Positions 7,078-14,286 are shown, counted from the first letter of the stretch. The stretch is DNA of 14,908 nt from Oscillospiraceae bacterium (GCA_020024475.1 JAHHTS010000052.1:1-14908); one strand, 5' to 3'. The notes: generated by a model from the letters alone, not told the origin. Numbers and translations are program-made.

Positions 7078-7584
7078 TCAAATAGTATTCAACTGTTCAT
7101 AAAACATTTCATATTCAAATTCATTTTCAATTATTACGTCATTGTAACTAGGATTAAATCGCTTCTCAAACTCTGATAATTCGTCTTTTTTAACAACACC
7201 TCGTACTAATATCACATTAAACTTATCAAAATAGTCTTTTTCAAGTTTCCCAAACAATTTTTTTCTTATTAATTCCTTGTCAGTGTTTTCAAGTGTTAAG
7301 AAATAATTAGTATCACTAAATATATCTGGGTTGCAGCCCACAACTCCCAATATAATCTTTCTACTTTCAAGAAATTTACTATTTCTCTTCAGAAATTTTG
7401 TGACATCTCCTATTGGAGCACCATAATATATCGGAAATAATATACATATTTTTTCTTCGTTCTCTATCCACAAATCACTCAAACTTGAAATATCAAATAT
7501 TTTATTTTTTCTTTTGTCAAGATCAAATACCCTTTCTGCAAGTTGCAACGTATATCCATGTTTTGATGTATATATAATCAACAT
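7078..7584 (-). CDS. Flavodoxin-like FMN protein
   Basis: A 168-residue protein with a flavodoxin start: strand MLIIY followed by the FMN phosphate loop TSKHGYT (residues 6-12), then the second strand-loop ICILFPIYYGAPIGD and the third strand IILGVVGCNPD. This is the HemG/flavodoxin_5 type of fold. Its ATG directly follows the TAA of the ketoreductase gene with no gap. It may supply electrons to the radical SAM enzyme, which needs a low-potential donor, or carry out a redox step on the chain. It is not an enoyl reductase by sequence. The C-terminal half has no further recognisable motif. Confidence 0.75.
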   Translation of the reverse strand: MLIIYTSKHGYTLQLAERVFDLDKRKNKIFDISSLSDLWIENEEKICILFPIYYGAPIGDVTKFLKRNSKFLESRKIILGVVGCNPDIFSDTNYFLTLENTDKELIRKKLFGKLEKDYFDKFNVILVRGVVKKDELSEFEKRFNPSYNDVIIENEFEYEMFYEQLNTI

Positions 7585-8319
7585 TTATGAACTCATTCCT
7601 CCATCTATAGTAATAGTGTTTCCAGATAAATAACTTGCTTGTTCACAGGCTAAAAAAGCTACAACATTCGCAACTTCATCACCCCTTCCCATTCTGCGTA
7701 ATGGAATCTGTTCAATATATTTATCCATCATTTTTTTTGGTATTTTTTCTGTCATTTTTGATTCAATAAAACCTGGTGCAACACAATTTACTCTAATTCC
7801 ATACGCTCCCACTTCTTTCGATAACGCTTTTGTCATTCCAATAATTCCTGCTTTTGATGCTGCATAATTGCATTGGCCTGCAATACCAATAATTCCACTG
7901 ACTGAGGCAATATTTATAATACTTCCTTTTCGTTCTTTAATCATTTTTTTTATTACAGCTTTACAACAATTAAATGTTCCATCTAAATTAGTCGTTATAA
8001 CCTTACGCCAACTTTGTGGCGACATTAATGCGAATAATTTATCATCATTCACACCTGCATTATTAACTAAAACATCTATACTGGCTTCCTTTAATAGTAC
8101 TTTATCAATCGTTTCTATAACATCATTGTAATCATCTACATCAACACAGACAGGAATTATTCTATCCTCATCCAACTTCGACATAGAAGCCGCATCTACT
8201 TCCCTATTTTTATATGTAAAATATACTTTCGCTCCAAGTTTCCAAAATTTTTCAATCATTGCTCTTCCTAAATCTCCAGTTCCTCCTGTTATAAGCACTA
8301 TCTGACCATTCATATTCAT
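7585..8319 (-). CDS. 3-oxoacyl-ACP reductase (FabG-like ketoreductase)
   Basis: A 244-residue short-chain dehydrogenase/reductase of normal FabG length. The nucleotide-binding loop TGGTGDLG (11-18), NNAG (86-89), and the catalytic Ser139, Tyr152 and Lys156 (YAASK) are present, as is the C-terminal ITIDGGMSS. It reduces the 3-keto group of ACP-bound intermediates with NADPH. GGGGAG upstream gives a fair ribosome-binding site. It lies 35 nt after the malonyltransferase gene and touches the flavodoxin-like gene. Together with the dehydratase it makes the pathway highly reducing. Confidence 0.93.
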   Translation of the reverse strand: MNMNGQIVLITGGTGDLGRAMIEKFWKLGAKVYFTYKNREVDAASMSKLDEDRIIPVCVDVDDYNDVIETIDKVLLKEASIDVLVNNAGVNDDKLFALMSPQSWRKVITTNLDGTFNCCKAVIKKMIKERKGSIINIASVSGIIGIAGQCNYAASKAGIIGMTKALSKEVGAYGIRVNCVAPGFIESKMTEKIPKKMMDKYIEQIPLRRMGRGDEVANVVAFLACEQASYLSGNTITIDGGMSS

Positions 8320-8354
8320 TCTTTATCCACTCCCCTTCTCTGCCGTGTGTTTCC

Positions 8355-9287
8355 TTAGTTATTATTTATATATTCAAGTACTTTACTGTAGCTATCATAT
8401 TTCGATGTTGGAAAACAAAGAATGTTCTTATTTACGTTCCTTAACATTTTAGACATTGTTTCCCCATATCCAACCTCTACTGCAATCACCCCCTCTTCAC
8501 TGCCTAGTCTCCTTAAGCATTCATACCATTTAACCGTATGGCAACATTGCGCAATAAGATCATTTATTACATCTTCAGAATCCTTAGCATAGTCTCCGTA
8601 ACAATTTAATAGCATAGGAACCCTTAATTCGTTAAACTGAATTTTTTTCAAATATATTGCAAAATCTGATTCCATAAAACGCATCAACGGTGTATGAAAA
8701 GCATTGCTTACATTTAATTGTTTTAAAATAACACGTTGATGTTTTTTTATTTCTTTTGAAAATTCATCTATATATTCTTCTTTCCCACCAATTACTATTT
8801 GATTTTTTGCATTGTGCAACGCAATGCTTATGTTTTCTCCACTACAATTAATCTTTCCACAAACATTTTTCACAACATCTATACCTGTCCCAATTATTGA
8901 GCATAAAACACCGTTATCTATACTTGAATCCATTAATTGAGCTCGCTTTATCACAATTTTAAATAAATCTTCTAAACAATACACACCTGAAGCCGCAGCT
9001 GCAGATAACTGTCCAAGACTATGTCCTAAGCAAATGTCTGGTCGTGCCCCATCCTCTTGTAAGATTTTATAAAAAGACATATTCATCGCCGTAACTGCAA
9101 TTTGTGTATTTATAGTACGTTTTAGTTCTTCATTGCTCCCATCCATACACATTTTTTTAACATCAATTTTTGCATACTCCGATGCCACTTCAAATACTTC
9201 TTTTACACAACTATATCTATCTATAATTGTCTTTAACATTCCTTGCTTTTGAGTTCCTTGCCCCGTAAAAATATAACAAAGTTTCAT
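8355..9287 (-). CDS. Malonyl-CoA:ACP transacylase (FabD-like)
   Basis: A 310-residue acyltransferase of FabD length. Visible motifs are the N-terminal FTGQGTQKQGM (7-17), the nucleophile elbow GHSLGQ with Ser90, Arg115 in KRAQLMD, and the catalytic His198 in NAFHTPLM. It loads malonyl units from malonyl-CoA onto the ACP. The elbow ends in Gln rather than the usual Glu (GHSLGE), a mild departure. The start at 9287 is supported by AGAGGT seven bases upstream, and the gene follows the carboxyltransferase gene by 14 nt. It supplies extender units made by that enzyme. Confidence 0.93.
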   Translation of the reverse strand: MKLCYIFTGQGTQKQGMLKTIIDRYSCVKEVFEVASEYAKIDVKKMCMDGSNEELKRTINTQIAVTAMNMSFYKILQEDGARPDICLGHSLGQLSAAAASGVYCLEDLFKIVIKRAQLMDSSIDNGVLCSIIGTGIDVVKNVCGKINCSGENISIALHNAKNQIVIGGKEEYIDEFSKEIKKHQRVILKQLNVSNAFHTPLMRFMESDFAIYLKKIQFNELRVPMLLNCYGDYAKDSEDVINDLIAQCCHTVKWYECLRRLGSEEGVIAVEVGYGETMSKMLRNVNKNILCFPTSKYDSYSKVLEYINNN

Positions 9288-9301
9288 TATTTACCTCTAA
9301 C

Positions 9302-10957
9302 TTAATACTTCCTAAATCGTCTTCGTCTTTCTTCAATAACAGATTTCTTCCTCCGAAATCTGTATTTTATTAAAAAACCATATATCATCTGTTTGACCAA
9401 AATACTGATTTCTGGCAAATTATTCTTTGTCACAGGATTCACCTCAGGTATAATTCTATCAATCACTCCTAACTCGAATAATTCTTCTGCACTCAATTTC
9501 ATTATGTTAGCCGCTTCTTTCGCCCTTGTCGCATCTTTCCATACTATACTCGCATACCCTTCTGGAGTTAATATAGAATACACTGAATTCTCGAGCATCC
9601 AGACTTCATTTCCGATTGCCAAGGCTAATGCACCTCCGCTTCCTCCTTCACCAATTATAATAGAAAGTATTGGAACACTAAATTTTGACATTTCATCAAG
9701 CAAATTAGCAATTGCCACTCCCTGACCTTGTTCTTCTGCCTTTTTTCCACATGCTGCACCAATAGTATCAACAAAACAAATGATTGGTCTGTTAAACTTT
9801 TCGGCTTGTTTCATCAGCCTAAGCGCCTTTCTATAACCACCAGGAGACGGCATTCCCCAATTTCTAAACTGTGCTTCTTCTAATGAACTTTTTCCTTTTT
9901 GCTCTGCCACTACTGTAACACTTATTTGTCCAATTCTGGCTATTCCAGCTACAATGGCAGAATCTTCACTTCCTAATCTATCTCCATGAAATTCATAAAA
10001 CTCATCAAAAATATGCTTTATATATTCTAAACTTGTTGGCCTACTAATATGTCTAGCTAATTTCATCTTGTCCCATGCCAAAATATTTTCTTTATAAACG
10101 TAAGATATACAACTTGCCTTTATACCAACGCATTGTTTTGATTTTAGGAAATTACTTTTCGGATTTAAATGTAGTTTTAATATGCGTGCTAGATTTTCTT
10201 TTAAAGATTCTCTATTTACAATATAATCAACAAAACCTCTCTCTTTCTGAAATTCCGATGTTTGAAAACCTTTTGGCAATTTTTCACCCGTATTCTGCTC
10301 AATAACTCTAGGTCCCGCAAAACCTATTTGAGCACCTTTTTCCGCAAAAACAATATCTGCAATCATTGCAAAACTTGCAGTAACACCGCCCATTGTTGGA
10401 TTTGTCAGCACTGATATATATAACAATCCTTTCTCACTATGTTGCCTCAATGCTGCAACAGTCTTTTCCATCTGCATCAATGAAATAATACCTTCTTGCA
10501 TTCTTGCACCGCCAGAACAACAGAATATAACAACTGGAAGTCGTTTTTTTCCAGCCCTTTCAAATAGTCTAGTTACTTTTTCTCCTACTACATACCCCAT
10601 ACTAGCCATCATAAAACTGCTATCCATTACTCCAATTGCACATTTACAACCTTCAATTAAAACTTCACCAGTAATAATTGCATCTTGAATATTGGTAATT
10701 TCTTGGGTACTTTTTATCTTATCAATATATTCCTGTTCATCGCTACTATATGGTAAAGACAGTTCCTTGTCCCATTCAATAAAGGAATTTTTATCCGCCA
10801 AACTTTTAATCCTATCCAATGAATAAAAAGGCAAATAATTGTTACAAACAGGGCATATATAGTCCGTTTCAATTCTCTTATCAAGTAATATCTCTTCTTT
10901 GCATTTCGAGCACGTTATTTTCTTCACTTTCCTACTTTTATCTCTCTTTTCAAACAT
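9302..10957 (-). CDS. Fused acetyl-CoA carboxylase carboxyltransferase, beta-alpha (AccD-AccA)
   Basis: A 551-residue fusion. Residues 1-270 are the beta subunit, with a zinc ribbon (Cys16, Cys19, Cys35, Cys38), CSGGARMQEG and TNPTMGGVTASFAM. Residues about 295-551 are the alpha subunit, with RPTSLEYI, FHGDRLGSED, DTIGAACGKKAEEQGQ and GEGGSGGALALAIG. The enzyme moves CO2 from carboxybiotin to acetyl-CoA, giving malonyl-CoA. No biotin carboxylase or biotin carrier is encoded here, so it must borrow the housekeeping ones. The gene follows agrD by 19 nt with only a weak ribosome-binding site, so translation should be lower than that of agrD. It is the first enzyme of the biosynthetic run. Confidence 0.92.
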   Translation of the reverse strand: MFEKRDKSRKVKKITCSKCKEEILLDKRIETDYICPVCNNYLPFYSLDRIKSLADKNSFIEWDKELSLPYSSDEQEYIDKIKSTQEITNIQDAIITGEVLIEGCKCAIGVMDSSFMMASMGYVVGEKVTRLFERAGKKRLPVVIFCCSGGARMQEGIISLMQMEKTVAALRQHSEKGLLYISVLTNPTMGGVTASFAMIADIVFAEKGAQIGFAGPRVIEQNTGEKLPKGFQTSEFQKERGFVDYIVNRESLKENLARILKLHLNPKSNFLKSKQCVGIKASCISYVYKENILAWDKMKLARHISRPTSLEYIKHIFDEFYEFHGDRLGSEDSAIVAGIARIGQISVTVVAEQKGKSSLEEAQFRNWGMPSPGGYRKALRLMKQAEKFNRPIICFVDTIGAACGKKAEEQGQGVAIANLLDEMSKFSVPILSIIIGEGGSGGALALAIGNEVWMLENSVYSILTPEGYASIVWKDATRAKEAANIMKLSAEELFELGVIDRIIPEVNPVTKNNLPEISILVKQMIYGFLIKYRFRRKKSVIEERRRRFRKY

Positions 10958-10976
10958 TTATTCAAATAATACAACA

Positions 10977-11153
10977 TTATATCGACTTATATTTTAGTTT
11001 TGTATCAAATTTAAACTTCTTAGCCGCTTCTGGAAATTCAGGTTGGTGTGCAACCCATATACATGCTGAATTTGCAGTCTGGATAACCAACAATAACGCT
11101 AAGGCATTGAAACCTTTCATTACATCTTTACCCCATTTTTTTCTTACTTTCAT
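10977..11153 (-). CDS. agrD: AgrD-like cyclic autoinducer peptide precursor
   Basis: A 58-residue precursor with the three expected parts. Residues 1-30 are a basic, then hydrophobic, amphipathic leader (KKWGKDVMKGFNALALLLVI). The core Cys31-Ile-Trp-Val-Ala35 follows NSA. The tail HQPEFPEAAKKF (36-47) carries the conserved HQPxxP signature of clostridial AgrD proteins. AgrB should cut after Ala35 and close a thiolactone on Cys31, giving a five-residue ring comparable to the CLWFT ring known from Clostridium perfringens. The start at 11153 is set by AGGAGG at 11167-11162; the upstream in-frame ATG at 11180 overlaps the -10 box and cannot be used. The tail runs about ten residues longer than usual and is basic. 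The gene is separated from agrB and heads the biosynthetic operon. Confidence 0.9.
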   Translation of the reverse strand: MKVRKKWGKDVMKGFNALALLLVIQTANSACIWVAHQPEFPEAAKKFKFDTKLKYKSI

Positions 11154-11161
11154 TAGTTTGT

Positions 11162-11167
11162 CCTCCT
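11162..11167 (-). promoter_or_regulatory. Strong ribosome-binding site of agrD
   Basis: AGGAGG, 8 nt before the ATG at 11153-11151. It decides the agrD start because the alternative upstream ATG (11180) would place this site within the coding sequence. Confidence 0.85.
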
Positions 11168-11178
11168 GTTTTTTTTGC

Positions 11179-11207
11179 ATTATAAGTCAATTTTCAAATA
11201 ATTTTAA
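11179..11207 (-). promoter_or_regulatory. Promoter of agrD and the biosynthetic operon
   Basis: A perfect -10 box TATAAT (11184-11179) lies 17 bp after a poor -35 hexamer TTAAAA (11207-11202). A weak -35 beside good activator repeats is what is expected of a promoter that depends on a bound LytTR regulator. The predicted start near 11172 leaves a leader of only about 18 nt holding the ribosome-binding site. The terminator just upstream isolates it from agrC. Confidence 0.7.
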
Positions 11208-11210
11208 CAC

Positions 11211-11238
11211 AATGTCCATATTTCGACATTTAATGTCC
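11211..11238 (-). promoter_or_regulatory. Candidate AgrA/LytTR operator, two direct repeats
   Basis: GGACATT occurs twice (11238-11232 and 11217-11211), exactly 21 bp apart, which puts both repeats on one face of the helix. AgrA-type LytTR regulators bind two 9-bp direct repeats separated by 12-13 bp, giving the same period. GACATTAAA and GACATTGTG each match the LytTR consensus at about seven of nine positions. The downstream repeat ends four bases before the weak -35 box, as at LytTR-activated promoters. Confidence 0.65.
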
Positions 11239-11280
11239 GAATTCTTCATAACTCCCTTTTATTTTATAATTCTAAATAAC

Positions 11281-11335
11281 AAAAAACTCCCTTTCAGTCA
11301 GGTAATCCTCAGTTTATCACCTTCCTGAAAAGGAG
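11281..11335 (-). terminator. Rho-independent terminator after agrC
   Basis: Outer arms 11325-11335 and 11287-11297 pair over 11 bp with one G-U pair. An inner stem (AGGTGAT with ATTACCT) extends the hairpin. Six T residues follow on the minus strand (11286-11281). It ends the agrB-agrA-agrC transcript 32 nt after the agrC stop. Confidence 0.88.
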
Positions 11336-11367
11336 CATATCACTCTGTTTAAATATGTAAGTTTTAA

Positions 11368-12672
11368 TCAAATTGCTAGTACTACCACAGCATTAAATTT
11401 TTCATCCATAATATAATGTTCTAAATATCCATTATTCTGCTCGGCAATCTTTGAAACACTTGCCAATCCTATCCCATGGACTCCTGCTTCTTTTTTCGTA
11501 CTTATCAACCTTCCCCTATCCTCCTGAATTTTTTCCACAAAATCATTTACTACCTTAATCACACAAAGTTTTCCTTCCTTTTGCATAAAAAGTCTTACAA
11601 TAACAAAGGAATCCTTCTCCTTCTTTGATGCAGCTAAAATAGCATTATCCAATAAATTTCCTAACATGGTAATTAGATCCACATCCGAAATATGATTCAA
11701 AATACACCCTGGTTCCACATATACATCAAAAACAACTCCTTTTTTTTCTGCTTTAGTCGAATATTCAGACAAAATTATATTTAACATTTTATGATTACTG
11801 TATGCACAATTCTCTTCCCTGTTTAGCTTTCCATTCAGCTTATCCACCACTTTACATATTTCATCGTTTTTCTTTTCATAAGCCAAATGTCCTATTACTT
11901 TAAGATAATGTGATGTATTATGTACAATTTCATTATAACTATCGTTCCACTCAGCGATTTTAGTCAATCTCTCTACTTCAGCTCTTTGATAAAGAAGTTC
12001 CAGTTCCTGTTGAGAGTTTTTAGTTAAATTTTCTGTATACTTTTGAAATACATAAAATAATACCATGTTTCCAGTTATCATGCATACAAAAAACAATGTC
12101 ATTAATATCTTTAAAATCCCATTGTTTGCTACATCTATTCCTGAATAAAACACAGTAAGCATAGTACCTAAAGTAGACACGGGTACGCATAAATAAATAA
12201 GAAACAGTTTATTTGTCATTCGTTTTTTCGACTTTGCAGACATTTGTTTTAATATAATAAATGCAATATAATTCAGAAATTTTATAAGCAATAATTGCCA
12301 TAAATATTCTGACACTAGAATTAAACCTGTTTTCTCCAGCAATATCGTTGTTGTATTTGACAATATAATGTACAAAAACTCCACACCAATCATGATAATA
12401 TATGCCATAATAAAATACACGAATCTAATTCCTAATTTGGAGTCAAATAATACTGTCACAAAAATCCACAGCATCGTAGGAATAAGAATCAAATTCAAAA
12501 TACTATTTTGCAACATATTAACCAAAAAAATTGCACCTATTGTTCCTGCACATAATATTTTAATGTATTTTCTTTTTACCTTAAATTCAAAAAAATTGTT
12601 AAAATAGTCATAAAGCAAGAAAACTTCAATAATACAACCAAAAAACAGGATAAGTAAATCCAACCATCCCAT
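11368..12672 (-). CDS. agrC: AgrC-like sensor histidine kinase (GHKL type)
   Basis: A 434-residue membrane kinase. About six hydrophobic segments cover the first 210 residues, followed by a coiled linker (QQELELLYQRAEVERL), a short dimerisation/phosphoacceptor segment and a C-terminal ATPase. In the numbering from the first ATG (12675), the N-box is NLLDNA at 340-345 and the G-box GVHGIGL at 398-404. The phosphoacceptor is probably His252 in IVHNTSHYL, which aligns with the S. aureus RHDYVNIL motif but with Asp replaced by Asn. It should sense the AgrD-derived cyclic peptide and phosphorylate the adjacent LytTR regulator. The second ATG (12672) is six bases from AGGTGG and the first only three, so 12672 is preferred. 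The gene follows agrA and ends at a terminator. Confidence 0.9.
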   Translation of the reverse strand: MGWLDLLILFFGCIIEVFLLYDYFNNFFEFKVKRKYIKILCAGTIGAIFLVNMLQNSILNLILIPTMLWIFVTVLFDSKLGIRFVYFIMAYIIMIGVEFLYIILSNTTTILLEKTGLILVSEYLWQLLLIKFLNYIAFIILKQMSAKSKKRMTNKLFLIYLCVPVSTLGTMLTVFYSGIDVANNGILKILMTLFFVCMITGNMVLFYVFQKYTENLTKNSQQELELLYQRAEVERLTKIAEWNDSYNEIVHNTSHYLKVIGHLAYEKKNDEICKVVDKLNGKLNREENCAYSNHKMLNIILSEYSTKAEKKGVVFDVYVEPGCILNHISDVDLITMLGNLLDNAILAASKKEKDSFVIVRLFMQKEGKLCVIKVVNDFVEKIQEDRGRLISTKKEAGVHGIGLASVSKIAEQNNGYLEHYIMDEKFNAVVVLAI

Positions 12673-12690
12673 CATTTACCACCTCTCTTA

Positions 12691-13428
12691 TTAATACTTC
12701 TCGGCAATACTTTTTGTAAAAATTTGGCGAAATTCTTTTTGATATGTTCTTGATATAGACAAGCATTCATCATTATCTAGATAAACCTCATTATTTACTA
12801 TTTTTTCAATATGTCCAATATTTATTATGTAGCTACTATGTGCATAAGCAAGTTCATAATACTTAGCCACTAATACATCCAGTTTATCATCTACCAGTAT
12901 CTGCCCCTCAAATTTTGCCGCTTCACAATCCGAGCATACAGTAATTTTACTACCTCGTTTTGCATTTTCTGCATACAAAATATCCTGAATATTAACTCGA
13001 ATCACATTATTTCTATAATGTCCTACGATATATTCTTCTTTAGACTTTTTTACTACCTCTATCAGAATTTCTTTCATTTCACATACAAATTGCTTATCTG
13101 AATACGATTTCAACAAATATCTGTAAGGAGTTACCTTAAATGATTTGACTGTTGGCGGACGCACTCCTGAACAGAATACCAACACAGTGTCTTTAAATTT
13201 TTCACGAAACTTTCTTGCTGTTTCATCTCCATCAATACCACCTAATTCCATATCTAAAATAAGTAAATCTAAATGCATTATGTTATCTAAACCTTTAACT
13301 AATTCCTCTCCAGAATAAAACTCATAAATGTTAAATTTGTATTGATTACTCCCCTTGGCTTCACTAAGGATTTTTCTAATATATGAGATAAACACCTTAT
13401 CATCATCACAAACAGCCACATGATACAT
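12691..13428 (-). CDS. agrA: AgrA-like LytTR response regulator
   Basis: A 245-residue two-domain regulator. The receiver (1-125) has the acidic pocket Asp8-10, the phosphoacceptor Asp59 in LLILDME, Ser87 and Lys107. The LytTR DNA-binding domain (about 133-240) contains ENAKRGSKI, the HSSYIINIGHI strand region and the closing SISRTYQKEF motif. LytTR proteins bind pairs of direct repeats, and a matching pair lies before agrD. A good GGAGGT precedes the ATG. It lies between agrB and agrC rather than after agrC. It should be phosphorylated by the kinase encoded 18 nt downstream and activate the agrD/biosynthesis promoter. Confidence 0.92.
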   Translation of the reverse strand: MYHVAVCDDDKVFISYIRKILSEAKGSNQYKFNIYEFYSGEELVKGLDNIMHLDLLILDMELGGIDGDETARKFREKFKDTVLVFCSGVRPPTVKSFKVTPYRYLLKSYSDKQFVCEMKEILIEVVKKSKEEYIVGHYRNNVIRVNIQDILYAENAKRGSKITVCSDCEAAKFEGQILVDDKLDVLVAKYYELAYAHSSYIINIGHIEKIVNNEVYLDNDECLSISRTYQKEFRQIFTKSIAEKY

Positions 13429-13473
13429 AGAGTACCTCCATTTTCTAATCTATTGTTATACCACATTCTCCAT

Positions 13474-14082
13474 TTATATATCAATATTATTTTTTTCGTT
13501 TTCTATTCTTTTTCCATACTTCACTACTCCTAAGAATAACATTATATTTTGTATTACATATACGAACATCATGCTGAATATAAACTCATTAACCTTACCC
13601 AACGTAATTATTAACATTATAACTAAATGTAATGTAAATATTAATTTTATTCTTTTTCTATAAATTTGTTTTTCTTCCCTACTAATTTTTTTCATTTCCG
13701 TTTCTACTGGAGCCATAAAAAAAATGCATATCATATTCAGGAAAAAAATGACCAGCATCACTTTAATCGATAAATTACTTATTAGATTCTTCAAACCATA
13801 CACTTGCAATAACAATATCGCATTTGATATTACTGTGCATTTCCAAATTTTATCTGCATGCCATCCACCACAGAAGCTTCTTAACGGAATATACATACCA
13901 AGGAAAAAAATCACCTCTCTCGTTTTCGAAAAGACTATTCCAATTGTCAAGGCAGTAACCAAATTTAGAAAAACTTCACATAGTAAAACATATCCATATC
14001 TATATATCTTCTCATCCTCACTTGTCATTGCAGAATTCTGCGCTTGCATATTCACTAATGCATCCACTATCTTTTGAATCAT
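13474..14082 (-). CDS. agrB: AgrB-like membrane peptidase for autoinducer maturation
   Basis: Counted from the ATG at 14082 the protein has 202 residues, the usual AgrB size, and begins MIQKIVDALV as the family does. A GTG at 14163 would add 27 poorly conserved residues. The catalytic His75 and Cys82 lie in RSFCGGWHADKIWKC with the H-x6-C spacing of S. aureus AgrB. Several hydrophobic helices follow, and the C-terminal tail is basic. It cleaves AgrD after the core peptide and forms the thiolactone. No agrD lies beside it; its likely substrate is encoded at 10977-11153, after agrC. The ribosome-binding site is weak (GAAAGG about 16 nt upstream). Confidence 0.92.
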   Translation of the reverse strand: MIQKIVDALVNMQAQNSAMTSEDEKIYRYGYVLLCEVFLNLVTALTIGIVFSKTREVIFFLGMYIPLRSFCGGWHADKIWKCTVISNAILLLQVYGLKNLISNLSIKVMLVIFFLNMICIFFMAPVETEMKKISREEKQIYRKRIKLIFTLHLVIMLIITLGKVNEFIFSMMFVYVIQNIMLFLGVVKYGKRIENEKNNIDI

Positions 14083-14236
14083 ATCAATCCATTTTAACCT
14101 TTCTTTTTTGAATAGTATAACATATCTTAACAATAAATCAGACAAATATGCTAAATTCAACACTTCATATCCCTATAATGTTTTATATCTATATGCATCA
14201 TTCATATAAAATGCTAACATAAAAATTACATTTATG
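14083..14236 (-). promoter_or_regulatory. Intergenic region that should hold the agrB-agrA-agrC promoter
   Basis: An AT-rich leader with no gene. TATACT near 14114-14109 is a possible -10 box for a start just before agrB, with TTGTCT 20 bp upstream as a weak -35, but other TATA-like hexamers occur. I see no pair of GGACATT repeats like those before agrD, so control by the regulator itself is not evident here. Confidence 0.35.
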
Positions 14237-14277
14237 TAAAAAAGTCTCTCATTGCAAAATTTCACCCTGAGAGACTT
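14237..14277 (-). terminator. Rho-independent terminator after the right-hand ORF
   Basis: Perfect 10-bp arms (14268-14277 and 14242-14251, AAGTCTCTCA with TGAGAGACTT), a 16-nt loop and a run of T residues on the minus strand. It separates the right-hand ORF from the agr module. Confidence 0.85.
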
Positions 14278-14286
14278 ACTTTATTA

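Noticed and set aside
2591..10957. Ordinary housekeeping fatty-acid synthesis cluster
   Set aside because: It lacks fabH, an enoyl reductase, accB and accC, has an inactive second KS, and includes radical SAM, SCP2-like and C39-like genes.
10977..11180. 67-aa version of AgrD starting at 11180
   Set aside because: That ATG overlaps the -10 box and the reading would contain the AGGAGG site; the start at 11153 fits promoter and ribosome-binding site.
11225..11237. Inverted repeat GACATT-T-AATGTC as a separate repressor site
   Set aside because: It overlaps the upstream direct repeat and the spacing with the second GGACATT fits a LytTR pair better; a dual site is not excluded.
10819..11328. Plus-strand open frame of 169 codons and other plus-strand frames
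   Set aside because: They lie opposite well-supported genes or span the agrD promoter, have no ribosome-binding site and resemble no family.
13474..14163. 229-aa AgrB with a GTG start
   Set aside because: The first 27 residues lack AgrB character; the ATG at 14082 gives the normal family N-terminus and length.
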